Positions 45,851-56,091 of a DNA stretch of 64,000 bases are shown here, piece after piece. The notes beneath the pieces are model-generated. The model searched no databases. It saw nothing but the letters and a program-made list of their open reading frames with translations, and was not told where the DNA came from. Numbering within the stretch: position 1 is the first letter of the stretch; every line of letters begins with the position of its first letter. The translations under genes and the position numbers were made by a program. Location: assembly GCF_958299795.1 (NCBI RefSeq), contig NC_133208.1, forward strand, positions 33,215,640 through 33,279,639, in the 5' to 3' direction. The DNA is from Porites lutea (taxonomy: Eukaryota; Cnidaria; Anthozoa; Scleractinia; Poritidae).

Positions 45851-48066
45851 ATGGCGACTAGAAAGGCTCTTGCACCGAAACTTTACAAGAGGTTTTTACA
45901 AGTTTGTGAGCAATGGCCTGTCGACCAAAACCGCTTAGGAAGAGATCTTGGAGAGCATCTTAAAGGCAACCTTGTTCCACGCATCAAGAAATCCCAAATA
46001 GAAGTGAGTATTAGGGGAACCTGATTCTTAGTTCTTATGTAACGTTACCAAATATCGACGTCGTTGAGTGGAAGACAAGTACAGCTATTTCAAGGCTTAA
46101 AAGATTTGCCGAAAGTTTTATTATCCTTTCATAGAAATGTGTTTTCAGACTGAAGACGTAATTTGGTGTTATAGCAGAGGAAAAAGAGATATTAAGATTG
46201 TAAATGCTATAACATGAGCTGTTGCACATACATGTACATGGTGGTACAAACATTGGTTATCTACATGTGAGACAATCATTTAAGAAACCTGATCATATTT
46301 CCTTCAGTCAAAAGAGGCAGAGAAGATGCTTGACAGCCTCATCAAGATAAGCTCAAACTACTACAGAACTAAGGTATGTTAATACTTTTATTTAGATGTA
46401 AGGTAGTTGTGCCCTGTTGAGTTAAACTCCCTTTTCACCCCCCCCCCCGCCCACCACACACACCCTTCCTCCCCCCGCCCACCACACACACCCTTCCCCA
46501 TGACATTACCCGTCAAGTTAGACCCATGTTCTTTTTTTTTACCAAGCTGGATATCCATGTTCAACAAATTCATGACTTAAAAGAAAAAAAATTAACCTGC
46601 CTGTAAAGTCCCAATGTAGACCGTTTTTAAACTTACAACTAACAACCTTTACTGAATATTTCCACTCCTTAAATAAATATTCATATATGACATGTACAAT
46701 CAATTCTCACAGGGCATACTAGTTAAGTTAATTTCCATGACGCAAACTGATACAACACTACACTGCCCTTACATTTGAAAATCAATTTTTATTTCATTAT
46801 CTGCAACAGTTTTCTTATTATTAAACTCTACAGTATCCTCGCAAAGCTGAAACAGCCTTCACTGGTGACCTCCCGACTGTCAAGGAAGGTGCAAAATTTT
46901 ATTTATCAACTGGTAAGCACCATTTTTTATGCTCAGCAGGTAGTTAGCTACAATTGTAAGCGGGCACCTTGGTGTCCTGTGGATGCCTTGGACTCAACAA
47001 TTCAAAATTTGTGAACGTCAGAGATAATACAGAAATAGTATTTATTTTATGGATTGTTGCTGTGAGCAAGGAAATAGCCAATCAAGAGGGACAAAATTAA
47101 ACCACAAACAGCAAAGGAAATTGGTTTGTGGCTTTGAGGTTTGCTTGTGTTCTATGTACTTTATTGTGGTTGTTCAGTACACAATTGACCTGTCAGAATC
47201 AAATCAAAGTCTTCAGGGTTTTTTGGACTCTCACTTTAACATGTTGGTTTTAGAAGTGCTGGCTTGACGGTGAAAAAGATGTATACCCACTTATAAGTTC
47301 TTACTTTATTTAAACCAGACAATCAACTAACAGATTTTCCAATCAAGTAAATAACATGAATTGAATAGCAAAATTCCAATAAAACTAATCCCTCTTACTT
47401 TGATGATACAGTAACTGTGCAATCAAAATGTCAGTTATTGTCAACAATAGTTCCATAGAGGAGTACCCTTCAGTAACTGGACAATCGTGAACCACAAATA
47501 ATGTACTTAGTACCCATGGGTTACTGGGGATTTCAAGTGACGGGAATGATCAAAATATGGGAGCAAAAATAAAAACCCAAAACAATCCTTGGGGCTTCCA
47601 ACAAAACCCACATAAAACCTGGACCAAATATTAACCCCCAAAAATCCCTTGCTTAATTCCCAGGCCCTAGTTTGACTTTACTTTTTTTGCAGAACTATGG
47701 GGCCCGAGAGGGGCTCTACCACAAATCTTCCCCCAAAAAATCCCTTCTTAAATTAAACACCCAAAAAAACTTTGGCAAATTTTCGCTCCCAAAAAATCCC
47801 AGAATTGAAAATTTCAAACCCAAGAAAATCCTTCAATCATCCCCATCACTTGAAATCTAGAGTACCCCCTGCCCAGGGCTTAGTTATTACTAAGGTTAGT
47901 ACATTATTTTTTTATAGTTGCTCAAACAATGAAAGAGGACTAGTCGCTCAAGACTGACCTATTTGTCTTCATAAATTTTTCCATCTCAGATATGCAGAAA
48001 AGATCAACAGAACGGACTTGGTGGGAAAAGCTGATACGAAAGAGGAGTGTTTACTATGATAAATAA
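45851..48066 (+). CDS. UQCC2: Ubiquinol-cytochrome c reductase assembly factor UQCC2, 124 aa
   Basis: Four exons: 45851-46003, 46308-46373, 46834-46912, 47990-48066, all in phase, giving 124 aa (human 126). UQCC2 is a mitochondrial nucleoid-associated protein that, with UQCC1, supports translation and stability of cytochrome b during complex III assembly. The N-terminus YKRFLQVCEQWPVDQNRLGRD aligns with human [21 protein letters not shown]. Exon 2 ends SNYYRTK and exon 3 opens YPRKAETAFTG, matching human SNYYKHKYPRPRDTSFSG. The C-terminus (TWWEKLIRKRSVYYDK) corresponds to human MWKKLQEKF. The first residues (MATRKALAPKLYKRF) are basic and could serve as a mitochondrial targeting signal. Intron 2 contains a duplicated C/CA-rich 27-mer. 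Confidence 0.94.
46434..46500. repeat. Duplicated C-rich 27-mer in UQCC2 intron 2
   Basis: CCCGCCCACCACACACACCC followed by TTCC occurs twice in direct succession, preceded by a poly-C run. Confidence 0.85.
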
Positions 48067-48405
48067 CATGTTGTCTGCATAGAAACATTTTATCTATAAG
48101 CAGATGCTGCTTTATCCAACAGATAGCTCAAGTCTTGAACCTTTTGGAGGCTGATTGTAAATATTTATTTAAATCTAGATGAGATACAGTACCATTACCA
48201 AGAAAATGCACACTTCAACACATTGGACAATTCAGGAACCGAACTATTGTATTATGTGTGAAAGCCTGTCAATCTAGTTGTTTAATGTCCTTTAACTCTA
48301 GTCGAACAAAAGAATTACTGGCAATCTACTTATTAGCAAGACAAAAAGGAACAAAATAATACCACTTATCACCCAATTTAAATGCAGCAAAGGCATTATG
48401 CTTAA

Positions 48406-49029
48406 CCCATTCACTCCTGGAGATTTTGCCGAAAAACGCGTTTTGAAGCTAGTCGAGTGGTTTTCTGGTCACTGTCGTGCTATAAAGGGCTAAAACTTAC
48501 CACAAACCAGTTTACAGGTCGTACACTTCGCGGCCTTCTGATCCAGATGCAAAATATTAGCTTGCGAAGTTCGGGCATGCGCAGAAAGCAAAATTTCGAC
48601 ATAGTTTTTGGGTTTAAAAGTGACACAGCAGTCTTGACTTTTACTTTTCGCTTTCTCTCCTCCCTTCTTTTTGCGCTTTTCTTGCCTCATTTTTTTTTTC
48701 TCTTGCTGGGCATTTAGTAGGCTTCAATTTGGTGGGAAGAGTTTTTAGGAAAGCTTTTAGGATCTTAGGATTAGGTGAAAGGAAAGGTAGGTGGGTAATG
48801 GAACAAGATTTTCATGGAGATTTTCAGGTCAATGTCTCGTGGTTTTTTGCTTCTTTCTCCGGTGTCCTTGACTGAATTGTGCTCATTCTGGTATGGTTTG
48901 AAAGATCTCTTCACTCTACACAAGTTAGCGAAGAAAGTTGTCCTTGACCGTTAAAACTGATGATGTCACAAAGGGTAGAAAGGACCTGGATCCGCACGGG
49001 CGGTTACGGGCGGTTCAGGGGCGAATGGG
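48406..49029. mobile_element. TTAA-flanked non-autonomous element, 624 bp
   Basis: The ends CCCATTCACTCCTGG and CAGGGGCGAATGGG are inverted and flanked by TTAA (48402-48405, 49030-49033). This is the target of Kolobok or piggyBac elements. No transposase reading is present. Confidence 0.75.
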
Positions 49030-49034
49030 TTAAG

Positions 49035-49597
49035 GCATGGTTCGTACAATTTTGAAAAGGTCTTGAATTTTAGTGGTCATCTTGAAAAGTCGTTGAATTT
49101 TGTTTTGGTCCTTGAAAAGTACTTAATTTCTTTATTAGGTCTTGAAAAGTCCTTGAAATTCACAACCTTGTCTAAGCAAGTCACCATTTTCTGTAAAATT
49201 ACATCATTTTGCCGAGGAAAATTTGGCTCATCCTTGGTGTAAGAACCTGTAAAACTTACAGGTAATATAAAAACATTTTTGTTCATGAACTATATTTTTT
49301 CCTTTTCTCTTTTTCAAATGCTATTTCCGTACCTCAGATGCATACCCAGTCAGTTTGCAAAGTGATTAGTGTGGAAAGTAGTATAAAATAATTATGTGAT
49401 CAATGATGGGCAAAGAAGTGAAAATTGTAAATGACTTCATGATGTGTTTTAGCCAATGGGGTGATCATAGGGGGTTAAGTAATGACAATTTATTAAATAA
49501 ATCTTAGTCCTTGAAAACTGTAATAATAAATTATTTGTCCTTGAAAAATCATAGAAAAGTCCTTGAAATTTGTTTGACTGAAGTTGTACAAACCATT
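49035..49597. mobile_element. Repeat element built of CCTTGAAAAGT units
   Basis: The ends ATGGTTCGTACAA and TTGTACAAACCAT are inverted. Between them GTCCTTGAAAAGTCCTTGAA-like units recur at least eight times in two blocks (49050-49165 and 49505-49575). It abuts the TTAA element to its left with only a few bases between. Confidence 0.65.
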
Positions 49598-49944
49598 CAA
49601 GGGTATTTTGCAGAACACAAAATGCTGAATGACACATTTCAAGTTTTGTGATTAGGATTAAGAAACTGAATGAATTTAAGTTCCAGTTCAGTTTTTCATG
49701 TACAGCGACCTTTAATAGAACTTAAACCACTCAGTTTCCTAATAACCCTAAATGTAATCAGCATTAAAAGTGGTAAGCAAAATAAACTGTACACCTGCTG
49801 ATATTCTTATCCTGTAAAGACCTCTATAAATTAAAGGTTACATGGAAAAAAGTCCTACATGCATTCTGATGAACAGCTTGGTTTTCTTCTGAAATTGCCT
49901 TTTATTGGGTTAGGAAATTGAGGGCGAATTTCATATTACTTGAG

Positions 49945-50173
49945 CACAGGTCACCCAGGCTTTATGATAGTACCACAGTACAATTCCATCTGGAAGGTGA
50001 ATTTGAGAAAATTATCACAAAACTTTGTTTGAGCTTTTAGAACAACAACAACCAACTCAAACTGCAGAGTAAGTTTCATTGAACTTTATAATTTAGTATT
50101 TCCTACAAGTTTTAGGATCATATTTTTACCCCATATTACTGTGGTACAATCATAGAGCCTGGATGACCTGTGA
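49945..50173. mobile_element. Foldback element with roughly 36-bp arms
   Basis: CACAGGTCACCCAGGCTTTA at the left is matched inverted by TAGAGCCTGGATGACCTGTG at the right, and the pairing continues through GTACCACAGTA. The loop is about 160 bp. No clear duplication. Confidence 0.7.
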
Positions 50174-51251
50174 CTTGAGTAGTCACGTGGGCTCTTAAGG
50201 GTGTATTCCATTCACTTAAATCAAGTCTTTTGTGGACTAGGGACCTCAAAGAAAATAATTTTCCACATAAACCTGAGCTAAATTTTGTGAGATGTTGCTA
50301 AAATGGTCCAAGGTAGTTACCACTGCAATCAAGCAAAGTAAAAGAAACATTTTTAAAAGAGCCTGGCACTATGACATCATTCATGTTGTGGTTAAATTTG
50401 TTACATAAAAAAAATTATTAAATTCATGTTATGTGTGATTTTGTCCCAAACTCATTACATTTTCCTTTAACCTGACACAAATGGTGTAAAGTGACCCCAA
50501 AATAAACCACAACATAAATGAACAGTAAGTAACACAGTGACACTATTAAGACAACTACATTAGATAGCCAAGCAAGGGATCTACTCAACAGAGAGTTCAC
50601 AGATATGACTATAACAAAGGGAAAGGACTAACTCCTGGTGTTCACTTTGCCTTGTGTAAGAGACAGTAGGCTCTGATTTAAGAGCACAAAACTGACAAGT
50701 TTTAAACAAAGAAAATAAAAAATTAACTGACAATGGGAGTTTTACCCCTTTGCTGAAAATAGAAACCACATCATATTATGCACTACAGTCAACCTGCCAG
50801 CATGGCCTTTCTTTCACTTGCTCAATTTTGGTGTACTCAAGAAATACTTTCCATGAAACATATAAGAACTTTGTTGATTATGTGCTGCTTGCTGCTGGGA
50901 CAACGTTTTCAACCTTGGCCTAATAACTGTGCATTTAGTACAGGGGCTCAGTTATGACCAGTGGTTTATAAACTCAATGAATGCATGCTTGCACAAGGAA
51001 ATCCACTTTCACAATAAAGGTTGATTAGTCCTGACCTCAGTTGTTCAAACGTTGGATAGCACTTTCCATCTTCTGAACAACTGGGGCCAGAAGTTTGGGT
51101 TTCTGTGACATGAAGGGTGGCACTGCAGTGTGCTATTCACACAACACTTCAGCAAACAAACATTCAGTGAAACAAGGGCAGGAAATTTAAAGCAAAATAA
51201 TTTATTTTGTAAAACAAGGCCTTAAAGTGTTGTCTGTGATGACAGGAATGT

Positions 51252-51363
51252 TACCCTGGGTACCACAGGTTTCTCTCGCGTGCGGGGGAATTTTCGGGGT
51301 TGCACTATAAAGACTTGACAGAAACCGGAAACCGCGCTAGAAAAGTCTCTGGCACCCAGGGTA
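51252..51363. mobile_element. Mutator-like MITE, perfect 9-bp duplication
   Basis: The ends TACCCTGGGTACCACAG and CTGGCACCCAGGGTA are inverted. CAGGAATGT flanks exactly at 51243-51251 and 51364-51372. Only 112 bp long. A lone end of this family lies near 26654. Confidence 0.85.
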
Positions 51364-53063
51364 CAGGAATGTGGGAACAGTCTCTATTAATTATCACAAA
51401 ACAAACATTACAAGGCACAGCAGGTATTTTTTACAGGTCACATTCCACAGGTCAGAATACAGGTCACCGTGCTACAGATAAATAAACAAGACCAGAAGTG
51501 TCTCCTAGCCCTAATCCTTATCCAAAATGTTGTTTTTGAAAACACTTGGTTTACTAAACTATCAATAAAACAGTGACCTGTAATTGTGACCTGCAAAAGA
51601 AACCTCTCCTAAAATGCAAACTTACAATACAATACTCATTCAGGGGCCAGTTTCATTGCACCTAACATCAGATGTGACATCTAGAATGTCTGTTGTTTTA
51701 ACAAAGTTTGTCTTCTCTGAACGTCACACAGCTTTTTACATCCAAAGTTAACATCTATGCACTCACCCCTCGGGTTAAGCATTTCTACTTTTTCTTCTCA
51801 TACATAAGCTCTAAAGTTCTCTCTTTACGTTACAAAGTGCTGCTTTCTTTTTAAATCAAATAACTAATAATTATTTTTTTACAGCTAGACATAAAATTTT
51901 TCTCCAAAAGTTTTCTAAGGAGCTTGAGCTTACTTTTAGCACAATTTGGGATTACTATCTTTTAAGAGGAATAAAAGACATGCAGAGTGGTGATACTAGT
52001 AAAAAATTATAAACTTACCAATCAGAAACAGATTTACCAAGGTAAAATTGAAATGAGTACTAATCAAGGACCGGGAGGAAGCAGGAATGTTTTTTTTTTA
52101 ACTCTACTGATTGGCAAACCGGGTTATCCATTTCTTTGGTGCATCAGACTTCCAACAATTTGTTCTGCTAATTCTTTTTCTCCAGTTATTCAATTTTTAC
52201 AATAACTCATAGTTTCCAAACACTCATTGGTCAAGAAAAGTGACTTAAATGATGACACAATTTATCTGTTTTTCTCAGTTTCTCATGCACAACTTTCCAA
52301 GAAACTTCGCCACCCAAGGATGTTAAAAACCCTTTCTGTTCTTGTCAAACAAAAGACAATTCTCCACCATCTGTAATCTTATAGACCACAGAAATGACAT
52401 CAAAGCACCATTCCACTTGAAATCTGAACATTTCGATGTTCTATTTCTACAAAATATGTTGACATGGTCACTTTGAGTAATGATGCCACTGGACTACAAG
52501 CTACATGTAGCTATAACTACAAGCTAAACATGTCAATACAAGGACGGTACTGCTGCTCCTAATACCAGACTGTCTAACCTTTTTGAGTATGTAAAATCGG
52601 GATATTTTTCAATGACCAACAAATCATGCAAGTGCCAAAGGCACAAATAGCAGCTTTGGGAGTGCGGCACCATGCTCTCCCAAAGAAATTATGAAAACTT
52701 TATGCTCTGCAAAACCATTTCTAGTGTTCTGAGAGAACTTCCTGTCTAAAATGTTTGCTAAATTAATTGTCATTTTTAATGTCTATCTACATGTATGTTC
52801 ACATGGTTTTGCATACAATGACTCGATCTTATTTCACATTTCTTGTTTTAAAGTTTTCTAAATTTCAGTTTCCTTTGAATATTACTTTGTCAGGTGTCAA
52901 TCAGATTTTTTCCTATGCTGATCGCATAAAATTATTACAGGATTTGGGATTTTCAAGCAAACTTGGGGGAATCCTGACAAGATCAGGATGGTTGGACAGT
53001 CTGTAATACAATAATAATGAAAGCCATTATCCTAAGATCATATTTATGAATGCTTTGACAATC

Positions 53064-55010
53064 TTAGTGTAAGCTAATAAACTTTTCAACAGTCTTTGGA
53101 ACAACACCAAAGTAGGACAGGCCAAATTTTCTGACAGCTCTAGCAGCTATGCATTTTAATTCCAGCCGGCTTTTCGCAGAAAGAACTCTTCTGGCTTCAT
53201 CTATTTCTGCAACATCCATGGCTGTTTTTCCATCACTGTTTACAAGATCTTCATGTACCCCACCATCTAAAAGTGCCTCTAAGACATCTCTCAGCACTTG
53301 CAGGCCTCCAGGCGCAGGTTTATAAGCCACTGCTAAGTGTAGAGGAGTGTTACCCTTGTTATTTACTGCATTGACATTGCCACCAGCTTTTATAATGAGC
53401 TTCATGGTCTCAACACAAGGAAATTTACACACATCTCGTACATAGTGTTCCTCGGTTGGGGTATTACACCAAACAGCCAAGTGGAGCATAGTGTTGCCTT
53501 CATGAGTGCGGGGGTTCAAATGAAGGAACTTCTCAATCAGATCAAAAACGCGAGACCTTTCTTCATTTTTTGAATCCTGTACCTTGGCGAATATTGTCAA
53601 GAGATAGAGTGCACGATACACTACATACTCTTGCTCATCTTTCAGTACTTTAGCTTCATGCTCACCTTTAATCTTCTTGGATTGCACTTTCTCTGTCAGT
53701 CTCTCATATTCACTAATAGCTCTTTCAAACACTTCTTCGATGTATCTCTGCTTTGGAAGACAATGTCTCTGCACCATGTGGCAAAAAAAGTCTGCAAATA
53801 TCTTGAGATCATCTGTGATTGGTTGATTACATCGCTGGCCAATTTCCATTGCATGTCCCCACAAACCAATGCAAAGATCAAAATTGCCAGAGTCAGCAAA
53901 AACAGCACCACGGTACCTAATGGGAAAACGGAGTTCTGTATTATCTGTTCCAAGGATTCTTTCCCTGATTATTAGACCCTCCATGTGAATTGCATGGTCA
54001 TTGCCCTCGATTAAGGCAAGCTCTGGCAAATTTTGACTTTCCTTTCTGTTCTGGTAAACTTCTAGTGGTTCCATTTGCTTTTTAAGCAATGGGTGTGAAG
54101 GTTCTGTAAATCTCTCTTCCATTCCACGTTTCATGTAAGAAAATGCTTTCTCAACATCATAGACATCCGGTTCATTAGCAATGGTACCACCAAGAAGCTC
54201 CAAACCTTCAATTCTTTGTTCCCTTGTACACTCAGGTCTCTTGATGAAATATTCAACCATTTCAATCTTACAGTCATTACTGGCCAAGAGAAGTGGTGTC
54301 AAACGTTGAACATTTGGCAGTTGCGATGCTCCCAAAGCTAAAAGCTCATTGGCAATCTCAAAATGACCTCTTTCAACAGCGTAATGAAGAACAGTATTGC
54401 CTTGCTTGTCTTGTAAATCCATGTCAGCCCCAAACTTGATCAGATAATTAACCACTATCATATGCCCATTATAGCAAGCTACCATCAGAGGAGTGTTTTC
54501 AAAGTTGTTGCGCGCATTCACATCAGCCTCATTTTCAACCAAACAGCTAACAATGTCTAGACGTCCATCGTAAGCGGCCGCCCTCAAGGGCGTCGAATTC
54601 GTCAGCGTTCTTCCGTCTACATCCGCGTTTTGTGCAATTAACAACTTCACAACATCCAGATGCCCCGTGGCAGCCGCGGCCCAGAGAGGGGTACAACCTT
54701 CGATTACTTGATCATCAACTTTCACTGTTCCACGAGATTCGATGTCTGCTTTGTATCTGAGAAGCATTTTTACCGATTCTAGATTTCCATTACGGGCAGC
54801 AATTATAATAGGAGTGGTGACTTGATCGCCATCTTTTGTTTTCGTTTCCAAAGCAGAACTTCTTTCGCTGATCGACATTTTTTCAAGAACATTGCTTAGT
54901 AGAATAACGGCACCATCACGAGCAGCTTCGTACACTTTAGGCTTTGGGTTGAGCATTTCTCTCCACGACTGGCCATCCATGGTACATATGAACTTCTTAA
55001 GTATCGGCAT
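53064..55010 (-). CDS. FEM1B: FEM1B-like CUL2 substrate receptor, ankyrin repeat protein, single exon
   Basis: 648 aa from ATG 55010. A second ATG, 54980 (MDGQSWREML), fits the family start better and gives 638 (human FEM1B 627). FEM1 proteins recruit substrates, often through C-terminal degrons, to the CUL2-RBX1 ligase. Six N-terminal ankyrin repeats are visible: TPIIIAARNGNLESVKMLL, TPLWAAAATGHLDVVKLLI, TPLRAAAYDGRLDIVSCLV, TPLMVACYNGHMIVVNYLI, TVLHYAVERGHFEIANELL and a degenerate sixth. A helical TPR-like middle follows (HMEGLIIRERILG, IRYRGAVFADSGNF), then C-terminal ankyrins (TMLHLAVWCNTP, TPLHLAVAYKP) and a VHL box (LKCIAARAV). NPRTHEGNTMLHLAV and ARAV favour FEM1B over FEM1A/C. The human FEM1B zinc ligand Cys186 is replaced by Gln (DLQDKQGNTVLH). 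The intronless state suggests an old retrocopy or intron loss. Confidence 0.92.
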   Translation of the reverse strand: MPILKKFICTMDGQSWREMLNPKPKVYEAARDGAVILLSNVLEKMSISERSSALETKTKDGDQVTTPIIIAARNGNLESVKMLLRYKADIESRGTVKVDDQVIEGCTPLWAAAATGHLDVVKLLIAQNADVDGRTLTNSTPLRAAAYDGRLDIVSCLVENEADVNARNNFENTPLMVACYNGHMIVVNYLIKFGADMDLQDKQGNTVLHYAVERGHFEIANELLALGASQLPNVQRLTPLLLASNDCKIEMVEYFIKRPECTREQRIEGLELLGGTIANEPDVYDVEKAFSYMKRGMEERFTEPSHPLLKKQMEPLEVYQNRKESQNLPELALIEGNDHAIHMEGLIIRERILGTDNTELRFPIRYRGAVFADSGNFDLCIGLWGHAMEIGQRCNQPITDDLKIFADFFCHMVQRHCLPKQRYIEEVFERAISEYERLTEKVQSKKIKGEHEAKVLKDEQEYVVYRALYLLTIFAKVQDSKNEERSRVFDLIEKFLHLNPRTHEGNTMLHLAVWCNTPTEEHYVRDVCKFPCVETMKLIIKAGGNVNAVNNKGNTPLHLAVAYKPAPGGLQVLRDVLEALLDGGVHEDLVNSDGKTAMDVAEIDEARRVLSAKSRLELKCIAARAVRKFGLSYFGVVPKTVEKFISLH

Positions 55011-56091
55011 ACGAAAAGAAAACTATCCACTTCTTCGACAAACAGTCTCGGGTAGCATTTAGTTGCCCAAAAGACACGTTTACATCCAAATAAAAGTTAC
55101 TAGAGAGAGTAAGATAAGTACTTTAAGTAATCAGAACGACGATGCAGCTTTTAAATGAGTGTTTCTGCCTTTTTTTCGTGAACTATATAGCGCCAGTACA
55201 TTTGAAGACAAAGAAACAGAGTCGCGACCGCCATATTCACTTCTTCCGGCAAACCAGTCCCTCACGGCTCAACCACAGGACACCCAAACTGCTTATAAGG
55301 CAATATCATGAACTTCCGCAAAATCCGCCTGTAAAGTAAATGGTGGTTAACGGTTCCAATAGAAAAGGAACCTCTCATACCTTATTCTAGGGAATTAATT
55401 TTTGTAAGCGTTAATTTCCGCGCCGTTCAGTTCAATGAACCATGGATAACATTATCCATGGTAAAAGACTAAATGTAGTTAAAAAATCCGTGTTCCATCT
55501 TTAAAACCAATTTTCTGAATTTTACCCTTTCGAGGCCAACTTTGAAAAAGAAACGGACAATTACAAAATTGATGAACGAATTTTTACTTTCAAGAATTTA
55601 TTATGGTCAGGAGCCCATATGGTTCAGTCAGCCTGTGCGAGATTTTTTTTTGGAGTGCAACCTTACGTAGAAATTCTTCTTCTTCTTCATACCCTTTTCG
55701 CCACTATATAAGTTAAAAATGAATCAGCACTTTGCCGTCAAGGGCCGAGGCTACCGCCCCTGACGGGGGCCACCCTTAGTCCCTGAGGCCACCGCCCCTG
55801 AGTAAATTAACTGAATCACTTAAAGTTTTCATTTGTCAACCGAACCACTAAGGCGAATTCAAAACCACTTTTAACTCGTTACAAAGTTGGCATTTTCAGA
55901 GCTAAGTATTTGCCTACACAACTCCTTTTACGACTTCAGAGACGTACTTGTTTAGCTGGCGTTTAACCCTACAGTACATGGACGCCTTTTTTTGTTGATG
56001 CTACAACAATAGTTCCAAAAACTGCTCAACTATTGGTCGATAAGCTATGGTCAGTTCTTTCCTATTAACGGCGAGTAAAATAACGTCATAT

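Larger units (their letters stand above)
48067..53063. other. UQCC2-FEM1B convergent intergenic region
   Basis: About 5 kb between convergent genes. It holds a TTAA element (48406-49029), a repeat of CCTTGAAAAG units (49035-49597), a foldback (49945-50173) and a Mutator-like MITE (51252-51363). The rest is AT-rich with no supported gene or RNA. Confidence 0.6.

Noticed and set aside
55142-55339. Small gene divergent from FEM1B
   Set aside because: 65 codons with no domain, no clear splice sites and no recognisable homologue.
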